Of a stretch of 64,000 nt of DNA, positions 11,801-28,612 are shown one piece after another. The stretch spans positions 16,896,241-16,960,240 of the forward strand of contig NC_030853.1 of assembly GCF_000208745.1 (NCBI RefSeq). The letters run 5' to 3'. A program made the position numbers and the translations under genes. The stretch is from Theobroma cacao. Taxonomy: Eukaryota > Streptophyta > Magnoliopsida > Malvales > Malvaceae. Below the pieces are notes generated by a model. The model saw only the letters and a program-made list of their open reading frames with translations, searched no databases and was not told the DNA's origin. The stretch's first letter is position 1. The number at the start of each line of letters is the position of its first letter.

Positions 11801-14800
11801 GTAATGTATTTGTTTGAGATGAGAGATTCTAATGTTTGGAGCTTTCTCTGACATCTCCATGCAACTGGGAGAGCATGTTTTTGTGTTGGTGGTGGCTTGG
11901 TTTTGTACTTGCAGGACCAGTATATAAATCACATTATGAATGAAACAGGAGCAACCGTCATACTAAGAGGGCATGGTTCTGGAAACTTTGAGAGCCTGCA
12001 GGGTGAAGGTAGTTTTTCCAGTGCATAAGGCAACCTCTTTTTTCTTTTCCTTCTTTATTTTTGGGTAAACCTAATGATTTGTGCTGTTATTTTAGATTTC
12101 TTTCTTAAACAATTATGGTTTATCTGGCCTTGTACTGGTTGCAGAAACACCACAACCACTGCACTTATTTTTATCCAGTAATAATCCTAAAAGTCTTGAT
12201 GATGCTAAGCGTTTGGCAGAGAATCTACTGGACACTATCAGTGTAGAATTTGGTGCATCCAGGTAATCTGGTTTCTATTCTATTGAGTGGTGATTGCAAA
12301 TTGTAATTTTTCTGTTATTTAAAGTCTGGTTGTTTTTATTTTGGACTGGAGTAACTTGTTTCTTTCCAACCATTTTAGGACTTCATCAAGTAAGGTCTAT
12401 GGTGCAGTTCCTCCTCCACAGCAGTTGTTGACTGGCGTTCAAAGTTCTGGGAGTGAAACAAATGTAAATGCTAGTTCAGCTGCTGGTTTGACATCAATGG
12501 CAGTCACTACACCAGCTCCTCCTGTTGCTATCACTACTGGCAATTCTCAAGGGATAGTTGGGGGAATGCCTAACTCTGGGCCAATCCAGGCAAATGCAGT
12601 TGGTTATCCACAGCCTTTAGTGTCTAGAGGGACAAGCTATAGCGGATATGGTGGGATATACCCCCAAGCCACACCATTACAACAGGTAGCATTAGCTCTT
12701 AGACAATCATCTCCAATCTCCTCTAGTGTTGTACCTGCAACATCCGTAGCAAGCATGGGTGTTCCTACAACCTCAGTTCCCAGCACAGTATCCAAATCAA
12801 ATGTTAGCTCTACTTTACAGAAGGAGCAACAGCCTCCACAAAAGCGGAAGTTTCAGGAGTTACCAGCTGGTTCAAAGGGCCCTGCAAGACCCAACCAGGT
12901 ATCGGTGCATTTTCCTGCTAGTTTCCCTTCAACTGAGGCTATGAGGTACAAGGATTTCATTACTTGTGTGCCATAATGGCCAAAAGTAATAATATTATGA
13001 AAGACAGATCAAGTCCTTACCCTAATTTGTTTTTTTTCGTTAAATTAGTGGACCAAGTCTGGTTCATGGTACCTCTCTCAATTTCTCTCAGTGGTTTTTG
13101 GGTAGGGGGTGGGGGTTTTAGAATTGGGATTGTTAAGTTAAGAAAAAAAAAACTAAAATGATATTTACTTAATGTTGACTATGATTCCTCAAAAAAAGAA
13201 ATGTTGACTAAGAATATCTTAGAAGCATTTGTGATGAGGATAGCATTTGAGTTAGCTACCCCAGGGGAGCTTTTTGGTTAATATGAGCTCTTTTAAGACA
13301 TTCTAGCCTATGCTGGAGTTCCTATCTCTACTTGCTGAATGTTGTTAATTCAATTAGAATGGTGAGAATTAAGTTTCTGCTTGCTTTGGCACATTTTTAA
13401 AGTTAGAGCCACTTATATCTTAGAGAAAGTGGTATAAATGGATTGTCTATTAGCATATGAATGGAAGGTTTTTTTTAGTTGGAAAGTAGAAGTATATATT
13501 AATGGAGCATGGAGGCATTTTCCAAGTAATTGAGTTACAACGGCCATGTTATAGTCATGTGGTAGAAACTGAATTGTGACTACTGTTATAGTTCACATGG
13601 CAGAGAATGCAAAAGACAGTGATGGTCTTTAAATCTAATTTAATTCTTGAACTGCACTTTTAACTCAACCAATCCAGAGTGACCTTTGCTTGATTAGTTC
13701 CCAAATGTCTCAGGATGGACATTTCGTTGTCTATGTAAGAGGGTGTGCATGATCTCATGAATGTAATCCTGTATTCTGCTGATTCATGTTGGTACATGTG
13801 CCTCTGACATGTTTATGTATCCACCCCCTTCCTCTCCCTCTCTCCTCCCTCACCCCCTGGAATGGAAGAAAAGAAAACCTTACTCATAGTAAATGGGAGA
13901 TCTTGGCAAGTTAATGCAATTAGATGTAATTCTTTGAATTTATACTTTTGGATTAATGATTACATGTTCCTCTGACTTTCTCTGCTTATCATTCCAGGTA
14001 TTTTCTCTGACCTTCTAAGAAGCTAATAGGCTGATACCAGACCTCTGTTAGGGCCATTGGTTTGTATGTTTCACAGGGTTTTAAGGTTCAAAGGAGCAAA
14101 TTTGACGAGTCTTTCCTGCTTCAAAGCAATGATCAAGGACCATTTCAAGATTTTTACTGGTTGATTGGGTGGATAGCTTTTATATTTGAATTTTGCATTT
14201 TTAATTTGGCATCTTCCATGCTTTGCATTGTGAGAATGCGCAGCTGGGTTTCATTTATAGGCTCTTTGGTATCAATATGATGGACCATTTTTCTTTAGGA
14301 TCTCTTTAAAGCTATGGTTCCAACTGAAAATGCATGAAATATACAATATGTGCATAAGCCAGTGATAAAAAAAATTTGCATGGCCTCTTTGCTGAGGACA
14401 ACAAAATTTTCAGTTGCTGTAACCATTTTTTGTTGACAGTGACATAGGCCAACGCTATGGCTTTTTTTTTTTTTTTTTTGAATCCGGGCACAAACTGCCT
14501 AAGTACTTGATTTGAAAAATACAAGGCTGAATTGTTGGTTTATATGAATAGTCCATGCTGTCACTCAAGACAGCAAGGTTAACAGCCTTAAGTAACTAAA
14601 TAATGCCCTGACACCAACTGCTTATGTCATTTTCTTTTTCACACACGACCTTTGTAAAGTTTTTCTTGTGAAGTCTTAAAGCTTTTTCTTTCCAGCTGCT
14701 ATTTTTTATTATCTATTATCTTATTGTTATTGAGAAAATAGGCGTGGATTTTTTCTGTCTAACTCATTTCAGGGTTCCAATTCTTTAATACCAAGCAAGC

Positions 14801-15311
14801 CATTGGGAGATTTAGGTGTGAAAAATGTATCAACTACGCCTTCTCCTAAGAAGTCGGTTCATCCATCATCTAATGGAATGCCATCTCCAAGAACCTTCCA
14901 GCCTCCACCTCCAAAAACCATGCTGCCTCCACCACCTCCACCAAAGTTCACTTCATCAATGCCACCTGGGAAATCGCATGATAAGAACAACATTTTCAGT
15001 AAAGCTAAACTTGATACTGTCCCTGGTAGGAATGGATCCCTAATCAGCCTATTTTAAAAGTTTTCCAGTGCGAAACTTGCTTCCTTGTTATGAATAATGT
15101 TATGATATTGACTAAAATCTAGTAAATGATATCCTCCAATAGGAGTGTATAACTGCATATTGCTTTACTAAATGGTTTAGTTGTTTCAGATACCTTGGTC
15201 CAGTTAATGGCATATGGGGATGAAGATGATGATTCTGAGGAAAGCAGTGATGAATCCCTAAATAGAAACTCCAATCCAGATGCTGTTCGAAAACCATTCT
15301 GGGCTTTGTGA
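8864..15311 (+). CDS. RIK: KH-domain RNA-binding protein, RIK/KHDC4 family
   Basis: Twelve exons with GT..AG junctions join in frame to a 606-residue protein: 8864-8940, 9596-9809, 10488-10589, 10701-10735, 10827-10902, 11107-11238, 11329-11406, 11915-12008, 12145-12262, 12379-12898, 14773-15025, 15190-15311. The N-terminus has the basic RKKRKWDQPAE motif. A first KH-like region follows (IQRCTGAVVITRGKYRPPN..., roughly residues 130-210). A second KH domain (STCVYLGFDADPSLNVAARI, then IRGPNDQYINHI and ETGATVILRGHGSG) resembles human KHDC4. The C-terminal half is Ser/Thr/Gln- and Pro-rich, with a PPPP tract and an acidic DEDDDSEESSDES stretch ending KPFWAL. In Arabidopsis RIK interacts with AS1 in KNOX gene silencing; the family's general role is nuclear RNA binding/splicing. 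The 1.9-kb intron 10 has no separate gene. Orthology is by recognition, not by search. Confidence 0.82.
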
Positions 15312-17500
15312 CTAACAGGTTGCTGAAGCTGCTAAATTTTTGGGAGTAGGAGTTAATTGTTTGGGGTGTTGATTTAGTTATATGATGGATTCGGTCAAGT
15401 GCACATCAAGTCTTTGTTTGGGGATTGATTCTTTTGAGATTGTGGCTTCTCAAGTGCTTATTGAGTGCCAACAAGGTGTAGAAACTCCAAATCATCACAG
15501 TAGCACTGCTTGCTCAGAAACACTTACAAGTTCCGAACCTGATAGTCAAGGGAAATTACAGTGTTGTATATTGGTGGTAACCTGCCAGTGCTGTAGATTA
15601 GTAGTTTTCTTAGTGTCTTGGTGGAATCAGCAAATCGTTGCTGTGTTAGAAGATAACTTCTCTTAGCTGTCAATGGGAACATGGAACTTAACTGTGTAAA
15701 TTATTTTCAGTTACTAGAATACTAATATTCATTTGACATGTGTCTGAAAGGATACTTTTATCCTTGTTTAAATATCAGTTTTTTTATTTTTCTAATTTTA
15801 TGTTTAAGCTATATATAATAGTAAATGGCGAATAGGATATAGTGATATGGATAAGTCGCAATTTTTCTTTTTAAGCTTTAGGGCAGTTAACTATGGAAGC
15901 ACCAAAAGGCTTTGAAATAGCAGCAGCAGCTCGACAAAATAAGAATTAATGATAAGAATGTCATGTGGGTATAAAGATGATAAGATTAGAATTAATGATT
16001 GTTTGTTAAATGTTAGTTATAAGAATGTATTTTGTTTTATAATAAAAATTTAAAAATATAATTGAATGTAATAAAAAAATAAAAGTTTTTTTTTAATTTT
16101 TAAAATAATACAAAGAACCTTCTAATTAATTTTAAATCAACCAAATTTCAATGCGAGAAAAAAAAGGGCAGATTTCAATGGCTCAACTTTGCCTTGACCA
16201 TAAGAGAAAATATTGTTTCATAAAAATCAAATCTCAATGTTTAAAGGAAAGAAGAAATAAAAAACTTAGCCCCATTATGTAACCATTAGAGAAAATGTCA
16301 CAAGTCATGGCAACTAGGTGATGGCCATTCTTAACTAACTGAAGACTAAAGAACCTGGGGGAGAGATGTAAGTATATTTTCTTGTTCAATGCTCCTGCTC
16401 CACCATGGTGTCTCTAGCCAAAGTCAAATTCCAAAGCCTATGCTTGTGAAGACCAAAAGTTGTTGACAATTCAACCAATGGTTGCTAAGAAAAATGAATT
16501 CAAATGTTGGTATGGATAAGAATTTTCTCAGTTGACTTGTTCGGTTCTCAGCCACAGAACATCCATAGCAAGCTTAGTCCAAATTCAGGTTCCGTACATC
16601 ATCCATTTGCTCTCACGAGTCACGAGGAGCCTTTTTGCAGGACCTACAAAAAATTCAAGGTGGGAAAGTCAAGTCTCTGTCAGATGTCAGGTTCTTTGAA
16701 GGTGGACAGATGCAAGCTCTCACCTTTTAATAAAGTTGCCTCAACTGAATATGGCGGGCTAACCAGAAACTTTATGATGTAAATGCTGAGGAGCTCCATC
16801 CCAATAAATATTATTCAATTCTTAATCCCCAAGTTGGCTTGAAATACTGGTTGCCATTCTACGCCATCAGCCACATGGGAACTCTTTGTTGTGTTATGTA
16901 CATCCTGACAGATATGAGACCCCTTCAAGTTGAATTCAGTTTCTCAAGTTTGTTGAACTTGGACTGCCTTTACTTTTACCCTAAAGCCAAGACTTTTTCC
17001 ATGCGTCCTCCAGCAACTTCTGAATCTGCAGCAATAACTGAAATTTTGGACCTGATTACAACCCATTTTTAATGAGCTTTAGCAGCTTCAATACGGATCT
17101 GATAGACTGTGCTCCAGGATACATCCTACTTACAGCAATGGAGTTGTAGCAGTGAATCCAACTAAAAAATGTGCCATTATTATGTTTGTTATAAAAATAG
17201 GCATCTCTGCAAAAGGATTAACACATAAAGCAAATCCAAGACAAATGACATTGGTGAAATTTCCAGCCTCCAATTGGATCGATCACATTACAACAATAAG
17301 ATTACAAACAGTGAAATCATTTTCTTTTCACTCAGTTCACACGTATTGGGAAGCTAATTGAGAGAGAGACACTTTCAACAGGTGGGATTTGCGTTAACCC
17401 ACCTGCTTATTGATCAAAGTAAAAAAGCTACAAGTACAATGGAAGCCTTTCATCTGTAAAAGATACAATCGTGTATGTGCCTAACATTGCTACCATGGTT
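15312..17500. other. 3' flanks of two convergent genes, no further gene seen
   Basis: The first 400-500 bases are probably the 3' UTR of the KH-domain gene, and the last 100-350 the 3' UTR of the convergent EXO70 gene. Between them, 15780-16140 is AT-rich and 16380-17080 is of more balanced composition with short plus-strand frames (16504-16782, 16839-17072). I could match these to no protein family and they lack a convincing start and splice structure. Confidence 0.5.
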
Positions 17501-19462
17501 TCACCTCCTATGAGGATTATGCAATGATTTTTGGGATCCCTCAAAGAGGTCCAACAAGTAATCCTGCAGATCTTCAGCATTGTACTTGATGTGTTTCTCA
17601 CCGATGTGGGACATTTGTCTTCCCACAAATGTCCGATAAGCCTGGATCACTTTCAGGGATGTTGAAATTCTTAAATCTTCTCGGAGCTGAACATCTGGGA
17701 TAAGCCATGCCGTCTGTGTTTTATAAACCTCTTCAAAAGCAACATAAAAGCTACGCAATCTTTCCTTGAGAAGGGTCCTTGAGACAGAACTGGAGCTGGA
17801 ATTGCCATCATCCTTCAATAAAGAAAGAATTGAACTCCAAGTAGCTCTCTCGTAGTCCATTGCGTGCTGTTGGAATTTCCAGTTGTGCTTTCGAACCCAA
17901 TTATCCCCAAATATAAGCCTGAGTTCTGAATTTTTAACCTTTTGAGCCATGTAATGTATGTTGTTCATCAAAAATAAGTGTTGCAAGGACGCATCCCTGT
18001 ATAATTTGGATTTATCGTAGAGGTTGGCTTCAAGAATAGAAGTGAGTGATCGGAAGTGGAGAGCCATTGGAGAACAACTGCCCGAGAAATCTCTACTCAT
18101 ACTTTCCTCCTCTGTAGCTGGACTCATGTCAGGGGAGATCTGGGAAACAGCAGCTCCATCGTGGTTCTTGAGGAGCAAATTGAGGGTATCCTTATAGTCT
18201 GCAAGAAGCCGAAGGTAATTCATAACATATCTGGTCAGATGGTGAATTCCGCCTCCTGCAAAAGGGTTTGTTGATGCGTTTGATGCAACGGCATTCTCAA
18301 ATTCAACAAATGTTGCTCTTACAGTATCACCCAATCTCTCCAAAACCTCATGATAATCAATTCTAACAGAAGAACCAGCCTCATCTAAAAACAATGCATC
18401 AATATCAGGAAGAAGGTCTGCAAGCACCTCATACATGTCTAGTATTCGAACTAGCTTTTCTGGTTGATGAGAGCTAATTGAGATGGCCTCAGCAAAGTTC
18501 AGAAGTTGCAGCATTGAAGCCTTTGCCGCTTCAACAAAACATACCAAATTAGCAGATCCAAGCTCTGCAAAAATCTGGTCACAGAGCCACTTCTCGCTGG
18601 CAAGATAGGGCCGCACGAAGACCTTCATAGCTCTAACCCATCTCTTAATTTTGGAATTCAAGCTACCCCACTCCATCTTGAGCACATCTTTGATGCTCAG
18701 TTTCTCTATTTCAAGATTGAAGAGGCACTCATCCAATGCATCCTTTCGAACAATGACATAGGCCTGGCAACACTCATGATCATAATTTGACATGAACATC
18801 AAATTGGTGATGCCTTTGAGATCAGGAATCACATCTGGATGAACCAAATCAATGATATACTCCTCTGAGGTTCTGCTGATGCTATCTTGGGGGGTTGACT
18901 CTTCAATAGAGTCATCTCCGAAAGAAACTATTGAGCTCTCATCAACAGCATCATCCTCACTCGAACGAAAAGACAAATGCTCAGGCTCAAATGGTTGCCT
19001 ATGCTGAACAAGCATGTACTTAAACTCTTCCTCAAGCCTTTGCATTGCCATCTGAAGAACATCATGAGCCCTACGTAACAACTCTTTCTCTTCTTCACTA
19101 TTTAAACACTGATTCTCTAATCTCTCAGTCAACTTTCGAGCTTCATCCGCTGCATTCAGATATTCAACAGCTTCATCCGGACCTGAATCCCAAATCATAG
19201 ACTCATCTGCCTCCCAACTCATAATCTTCTCCTGAACAACACTCAACTGCTCTTGAATCCCACTTTTCCCATCCTCAACCATGTTATCATCAATTGTAGC
19301 CATACTAGATAATTGACTACCAAGATCTGCCAAAATTTTCTTCACATCTTTTGTAAGATTCTTATTAGAACCTAATGCTCTCGCTAAATGTTTAGCCGCA
19401 GCAATTAAATTTTCCTCTCCTTCTAATTGCGGAGCCACAGATTCATAATCCCCCATGGCCAT
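17501..19462 (-). CDS. EXO70: EXO70 exocyst complex subunit
   Basis: A single-exon frame encodes about 653 residues starting MAMGDYESVAPQLEGEEN. EXO70 is a helical-rod subunit of the exocyst, which tethers secretory vesicles to the plasma membrane. The N-terminal part (ENLIAAAKHLARALGSNKNL, then KKILADLG) matches the conserved plant EXO70 start. An acidic serine-rich linker follows (about residues 165-205), then the C-terminal EXO70 domain (about 260-640, with WVRAMKVFVRPYLASEKWLCDQIF, LTRYVMNYLRLLADY, LFLMNNIHYMAQKVKNSEL, LKERLRSFYVAFEEVY). The frame is open nine codons further upstream but without an ATG, and a splice acceptor lies just before this ATG, so 19462 is the start. The lack of coding introns is usual for plant EXO70 clades other than A. 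I cannot assign the clade reliably. Confidence 0.93.
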   Translation of the reverse strand: MAMGDYESVAPQLEGEENLIAAAKHLARALGSNKNLTKDVKKILADLGSQLSSMATIDDNMVEDGKSGIQEQLSVVQEKIMSWEADESMIWDSGPDEAVEYLNAADEARKLTERLENQCLNSEEEKELLRRAHDVLQMAMQRLEEEFKYMLVQHRQPFEPEHLSFRSSEDDAVDESSIVSFGDDSIEESTPQDSISRTSEEYIIDLVHPDVIPDLKGITNLMFMSNYDHECCQAYVIVRKDALDECLFNLEIEKLSIKDVLKMEWGSLNSKIKRWVRAMKVFVRPYLASEKWLCDQIFAELGSANLVCFVEAAKASMLQLLNFAEAISISSHQPEKLVRILDMYEVLADLLPDIDALFLDEAGSSVRIDYHEVLERLGDTVRATFVEFENAVASNASTNPFAGGGIHHLTRYVMNYLRLLADYKDTLNLLLKNHDGAAVSQISPDMSPATEEESMSRDFSGSCSPMALHFRSLTSILEANLYDKSKLYRDASLQHLFLMNNIHYMAQKVKNSELRLIFGDNWVRKHNWKFQQHAMDYERATWSSILSLLKDDGNSSSSSVSRTLLKERLRSFYVAFEEVYKTQTAWLIPDVQLREDLRISTSLKVIQAYRTFVGRQMSHIGEKHIKYNAEDLQDYLLDLFEGSQKSLHNPHRR

Positions 19463-20010
19463 GCTATAAGCAAAACCACAACAACTCAAACTCTCTCTAT
19501 CAAATACAAAGAATTCGACCCAAACAGCTTAAACTGCCTTGTTAAGCCCAATTAAAACACTACCCATCTGAAGAAAAATCCAACACTAGTACTTGCCTAG
19601 ATCAAGCTATTGAATCAATAAAATTGTAAAAGTGGAAACCTTGAGAAATACCCAACAACAGAAAGGACATAAAAACCACAATGGAACAAGAAAATAGATC
19701 AAACTTGATCTGAGAACTAAGACCAAAACAAGCAAAACTCTAAAAAGAACCCACTTTTCCTAAAGACTATCTTTTGAAACAAGGCATCAGAGGAAGCAAA
19801 TGCTCCAAATCACAACAAAAACATAAGACCAAATGCATATATCTATCAACCAACTTCAAAAACCAAGAAACTGAAGACATGCAATAAAACTATCAAAAGG
19901 AAGATAGCTCGTTTTGTAACACAAGAAGTCAAAAGAAAGAAGTCTATGGAGAGTGTACGAAGAGTACAAAGGAAGAAAATGAAAAAGGGAAACTAACCTT
20001 AATATTTGGA
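19463..20010 (-). other. Probable 5' UTR intron of EXO70
   Basis: On the minus strand a donor (AAG|GTTAGTTT, about 19997) precedes the coding exon, and an acceptor (a T-rich tract ending CTTATAG) ends one base before the start ATG at 19462. Splicing would remove about 530 bases, including the upstream TTG-initiated in-frame stretch. The region is AT-rich with no ORF. Confidence 0.55.
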
Positions 20011-20229
20011 GCTTTGGGTAGATTTTTTTTTAGGAAGTTGCAGCTTTTTACATACAAGTTTATAAGGTTGATCTCTTTTTCTTTTTTTTTTTTCGTCTTT
20101 GGGGTTTGCAACTTTTCAAGTCTCTGGTTACAGCTGTTCTTGGTTTTGTTTTTTTGGCAAGCTTGTCTACGCGGCAGAGAATGATATATTAATGATTTAA
20201 TGAATTCTTTTATCTGACTTTCGTTGCTT

Positions 20230-20930
20230 CGCCTAACTTGACAATTTTAGATACAATATGTTTACACGACATGAGATTAAATAAATTTAAATTTGATTTT
20301 AACGTATTTTGTATTTAATTATGTCTAACACGTTCATATCTTAACGTGTCCAAATAATAAATTTAAAATATATTTAAATATATTTAATAAATCATGTTAT
20401 CATATTTAAACGTATAAACGTGTTTAATCATATTATTATATTTAAACGTATATACATGACTCATTTATCAAGTTATTAAAAAATAATAGTTAAAAACTAT
20501 TTTAAACTTACTTAAATAATTTGAAACAATTATTTTAATAAATTTTTAAAATTTTATAAAAAAATAAGGTAATTATACTATACCCAAATCCTAATTTTGA
20601 ACTTTTGTTTTGTTATATTAGATGTTATTATTATTTTGATTTATTATAATTATTAATTTTAAATTTAAATAATAAAATTATATTTAATTATAAATATTTT
20701 TATTTAATTATATTATTAATCGAATCGTGTCATGTCGTATATTCATATTTTTAATAAATGTGTTAATCGTGTCATGTTGTGTTATACGGTTATTAAACAT
20801 ATACATACATGTTTTAGATTTAAGGTACGAATATTATTCATGTCGTGTTCACGTTTAACCTTAACGTATTTCGTGTCTAATCATATCTGATATGTTTAAG
20901 ACACAAAAATATAAATTACCAAATTTAACC
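20230..20930. repeat. Dispersed repeat family A, copy 1
   Basis: AT-rich, about 700 bp, rich in words such as ATCGTGT, CGTGTC and TTTAAACGTAT. It aligns along its length with 37890-38620: both open with TTGACA(A/G)TT followed by a GATACAA.ATA string, share TAATTTTAAACAATTATTTTAATAA in the middle, and end with TTAACNTTAANGTATTTCGTGT and TATCTGANATGTTTAA. The beginning and end of each copy also share TTAACGTATTTTGT-like words in direct orientation. No coding capacity; probably a non-autonomous element. Confidence 0.65.
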
Positions 20931-23930
20931 TCATCTTTTAACCAAAAAAAATAAAATAAAAAGTCTTGGCGAGTTTTTTTTATTCTAAATGCATATTTTA
21001 CTATTTATACTTTCAATCCAAAACGCATAAAGAAATTTTCAAAATTCATGTGAATAGTGACATTTGGTATCATTCAATTCTGCAATGCAATTGCATGGAC
21101 TCTTTCACTCGTAAAGAGGAAAAATCTACTTTGATTCGAACTTACCTCGATCTTAATATTTCTCATGGATACCCATAAATAAAAAGTTAAGTAATTCTGA
21201 TCAAAAGACATGTCTATCAAGTATAAATATAATCTTCTCATCTTTTAACAATATGAGATTCATAACACACACACAAACTCATTTATTTTATCAAAAGTAA
21301 TGGTATTTTGGCTCTTAACTTTTGTCTTTTCAATATATCCCTTCCTAAGGTCATAAAATTTTATTGCAAGACATTCTAATTTATTACAAATCAAGTTATT
21401 TATAAATATAAGCCTTTCAAAAAAAATTAATATTGAATTAATGAAATTTTGTAACATCCTCTACCTATTTAAAATAGTAGGGACAAATGTCTAAGATTAA
21501 AAACATTTTTTCTTATTAAAATAAAATAAATATTTAAAATTATATATTTTCTTAATAATACGGGAGGTATGAAAACAGTACAAGATTTGAAACTTGAATT
21601 TTAATCATTCAAAAAGATTGGCCATTTATCAAGTCAAATATGAGTTATTATATTTATTTAAAATTTTGTAATTGGCATTGATTTCGGATAAATTTTATTT
21701 TATTTTGTCAAATTAATAATTTTAAAATTTTAAATTATTTATATTGGAAAATTGGAAGGCAAAGATATAAGCAAATTTTATCTCTACCTTAATTTCAAAG
21801 AATAAAAACTTAAATTCTACCTTATGGCAAAGATTAGTTTGAAAGAACAAATTCTAAGACTAAGATTAGAATTGCATCAAATAAAAAAGTTTTTCATGGA
21901 ATTTATAATTTTATTAAATATTTTATAATGTGCTCACACGCGCAAAAGCCTTTATAAATTATGGTTTTAACAAGGAAAAGTTAGTGTAGGAAATAAAAAC
22001 TACATAATATGAATCAATGGAGCTTTTTATATAATACCCAATATTCATATAAAATATCATATTAATATATATTATGGTGCATTTATTTACATAAAATAAA
22101 AAAGTAATGAGTACCCTATAATAAGAAAGACATGCAAATGACTATATATTTGATCTTTATTATTTTCAAATGCTTACCAAGATTAAATAATAGTAACATC
22201 TTATTTTTCTTGGAACAAAGTAATTTCAACGAATCATATTACTTATGCCTATATAGATTCAGATGATATTATACTAATTTTGCTAAAATTAGAGATATTA
22301 GTTAAATTTAAAATCTCATTTATTTTATAAATTATTAAAACAAATATGTCTATATCTAAAATTACAAAAATCCAATCTATCATACCAAGTTAAATTCTTC
22401 TTAATGCTTTTTTTTCTTTAAGATGGAAAATTGACCCAAGTTAGATTAGTCAAATACCAATCAAAATCAATTAGGTTTAAAGTCATACCAAATTAGCTAC
22501 CCACAAACTAGCTTATTTTGATGTGGAAAGTCAATTTTCCATGCAAAATTTTAAGTAGACTAACGCCTTGGTTTGATCAAAACTTCACCACAAAACATCA
22601 ATATTTTTGTTTTAATTACACAAAGATGCATATATAATAATTAATAGTTTTCCAACACACATTAGAAACGGGGAAAAAAAGATCCACCCCTAGCAGAATT
22701 GCATTTATCTAACATCTTTGGGGGACAATAAGCTTTAATTGAATATTTTCCAAACTTTTTTTAATCTAATTTACTAATATATTTTTTTATATCAATATTT
22801 TAAAAATTATAATGAGTGATAACATTTTTTCGGTTCTGTGAATCTCACATCCTTCATCTTTGGTATTCAAATTCGAGAATTTCAAGATAAAAACTTAATA
22901 AATTGGTAGTAGTGGAAATATCCTTGGAAAATAATTTATGTACTAGTAACTGCGGCAAAGAAATAAATTTAGAAATACCAAAAGAAAGAGTGGGTGGAAA
23001 ATGACAACAACCAACTGTGACCTTTTTGCAATGAAGAATGGAGCATGGTTAGAAACCAGTGGGTTGGGGGGGGCTTCTGCGTATTGGTGTAGAGCAAGTG
23101 TTGATTGTACCCCAAACACATTAAAACATCAGTAAAGTGGACTTTTAGCTTGGGATCTGATGCCAAGTTCCTTTATAATGGGCCAAAAGTCTTCAATTTG
23201 AATCTCTGACCAAATCCATTGGGTAGGAAGAGTGAGTCCTTGTCAAAATGATCAACAAACAAACAGCCAATGCTTGTGATGATATCAAAGAGCAATAACC
23301 CCAACCTCCAACGGACCGCTGCTAGTGGCATTGGGTGCTTTCCCCTTTCTGTGGTTTTATTATTTTTATTTTTATTCTTTGCCTTATTTCAAGTCTTTGT
23401 GTCTCTCTTTCTTTTCCACAGTGCTTTTCAATCCATGGTTACTTTTTTGCTTTCCCAGCAGCAATGCTTGCTATTCCCACTAAAACAATTTGGCTAGTAC
23501 AACAAGAAGAAAGCTCATCACGGACATAAAGGATAGCTAAATATCATATGAATGAATCCATAACAGAAATGCAAAAATGTGACTGGTATATCAGCAGGAA
23601 AGGTGAATCCAATTAGGATGAGGCAGAGTGGTTCTTCTTTGTTATGAAACATGACTTGAGCTAAAAGCCTATACTTTTCCATTTTGATTATTCCCACCAA
23701 CTTTTGATTCAGACAAATGCATACTTACAACCAAAACCTTCTTTCATTCCATTTACTCCCTTTTCCCCCCTTTCTATTACACAACCAAACTTTCTCTCTA
23801 CTGATTTTTCAGTGGTTACAAATGACATAATTTCTATCTGTAACAACAACAATACAGAAGTTGGTACTTAAAAGTTGGGGAGAAATCTTTTTCCTCCCTT
23901 CCCTTCTGCTGTTTCCTTTATTCCCTTGTT
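20931..23930. other. Intergenic, AT-rich, no gene recognised
   Basis: Long AT-rich spacer between the promoter side of EXO70 and the 3' end of the carboxypeptidase gene. Short frames here have biased low-complexity composition and no family resemblance. The last 150-200 bases are probably carboxypeptidase 3' UTR. Confidence 0.5.
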
Positions 23931-28548
<4,618 letters not shown>

Positions 28549-28570
28549 GACTGTCTTACATGGGGCTGGA

Positions 28571-28578
28571 TTAAATAG

Positions 28579-28610
<32 letters not shown>

Positions 28611-28612
28611 TT
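28571..28612 (-). promoter_or_regulatory. Candidate TATA box and (GA)n tract of the carboxypeptidase gene
   Basis: On the minus strand a TATTTAA word (plus 28571-28577) lies about 190 bases upstream of the ATG. Immediately upstream of it is a (CT/GA)n tract (plus 28579-28607). A TATA box flanked by GA repeats is a common plant core-promoter arrangement; usage is inferred. Confidence 0.45.

Noticed and set aside
16504..17072. Two plus-strand frames of balanced composition between the KH gene and EXO70
   Set aside because: No family resemblance, no splice signals that join them convincingly, and possible overlap with the EXO70 3' UTR.
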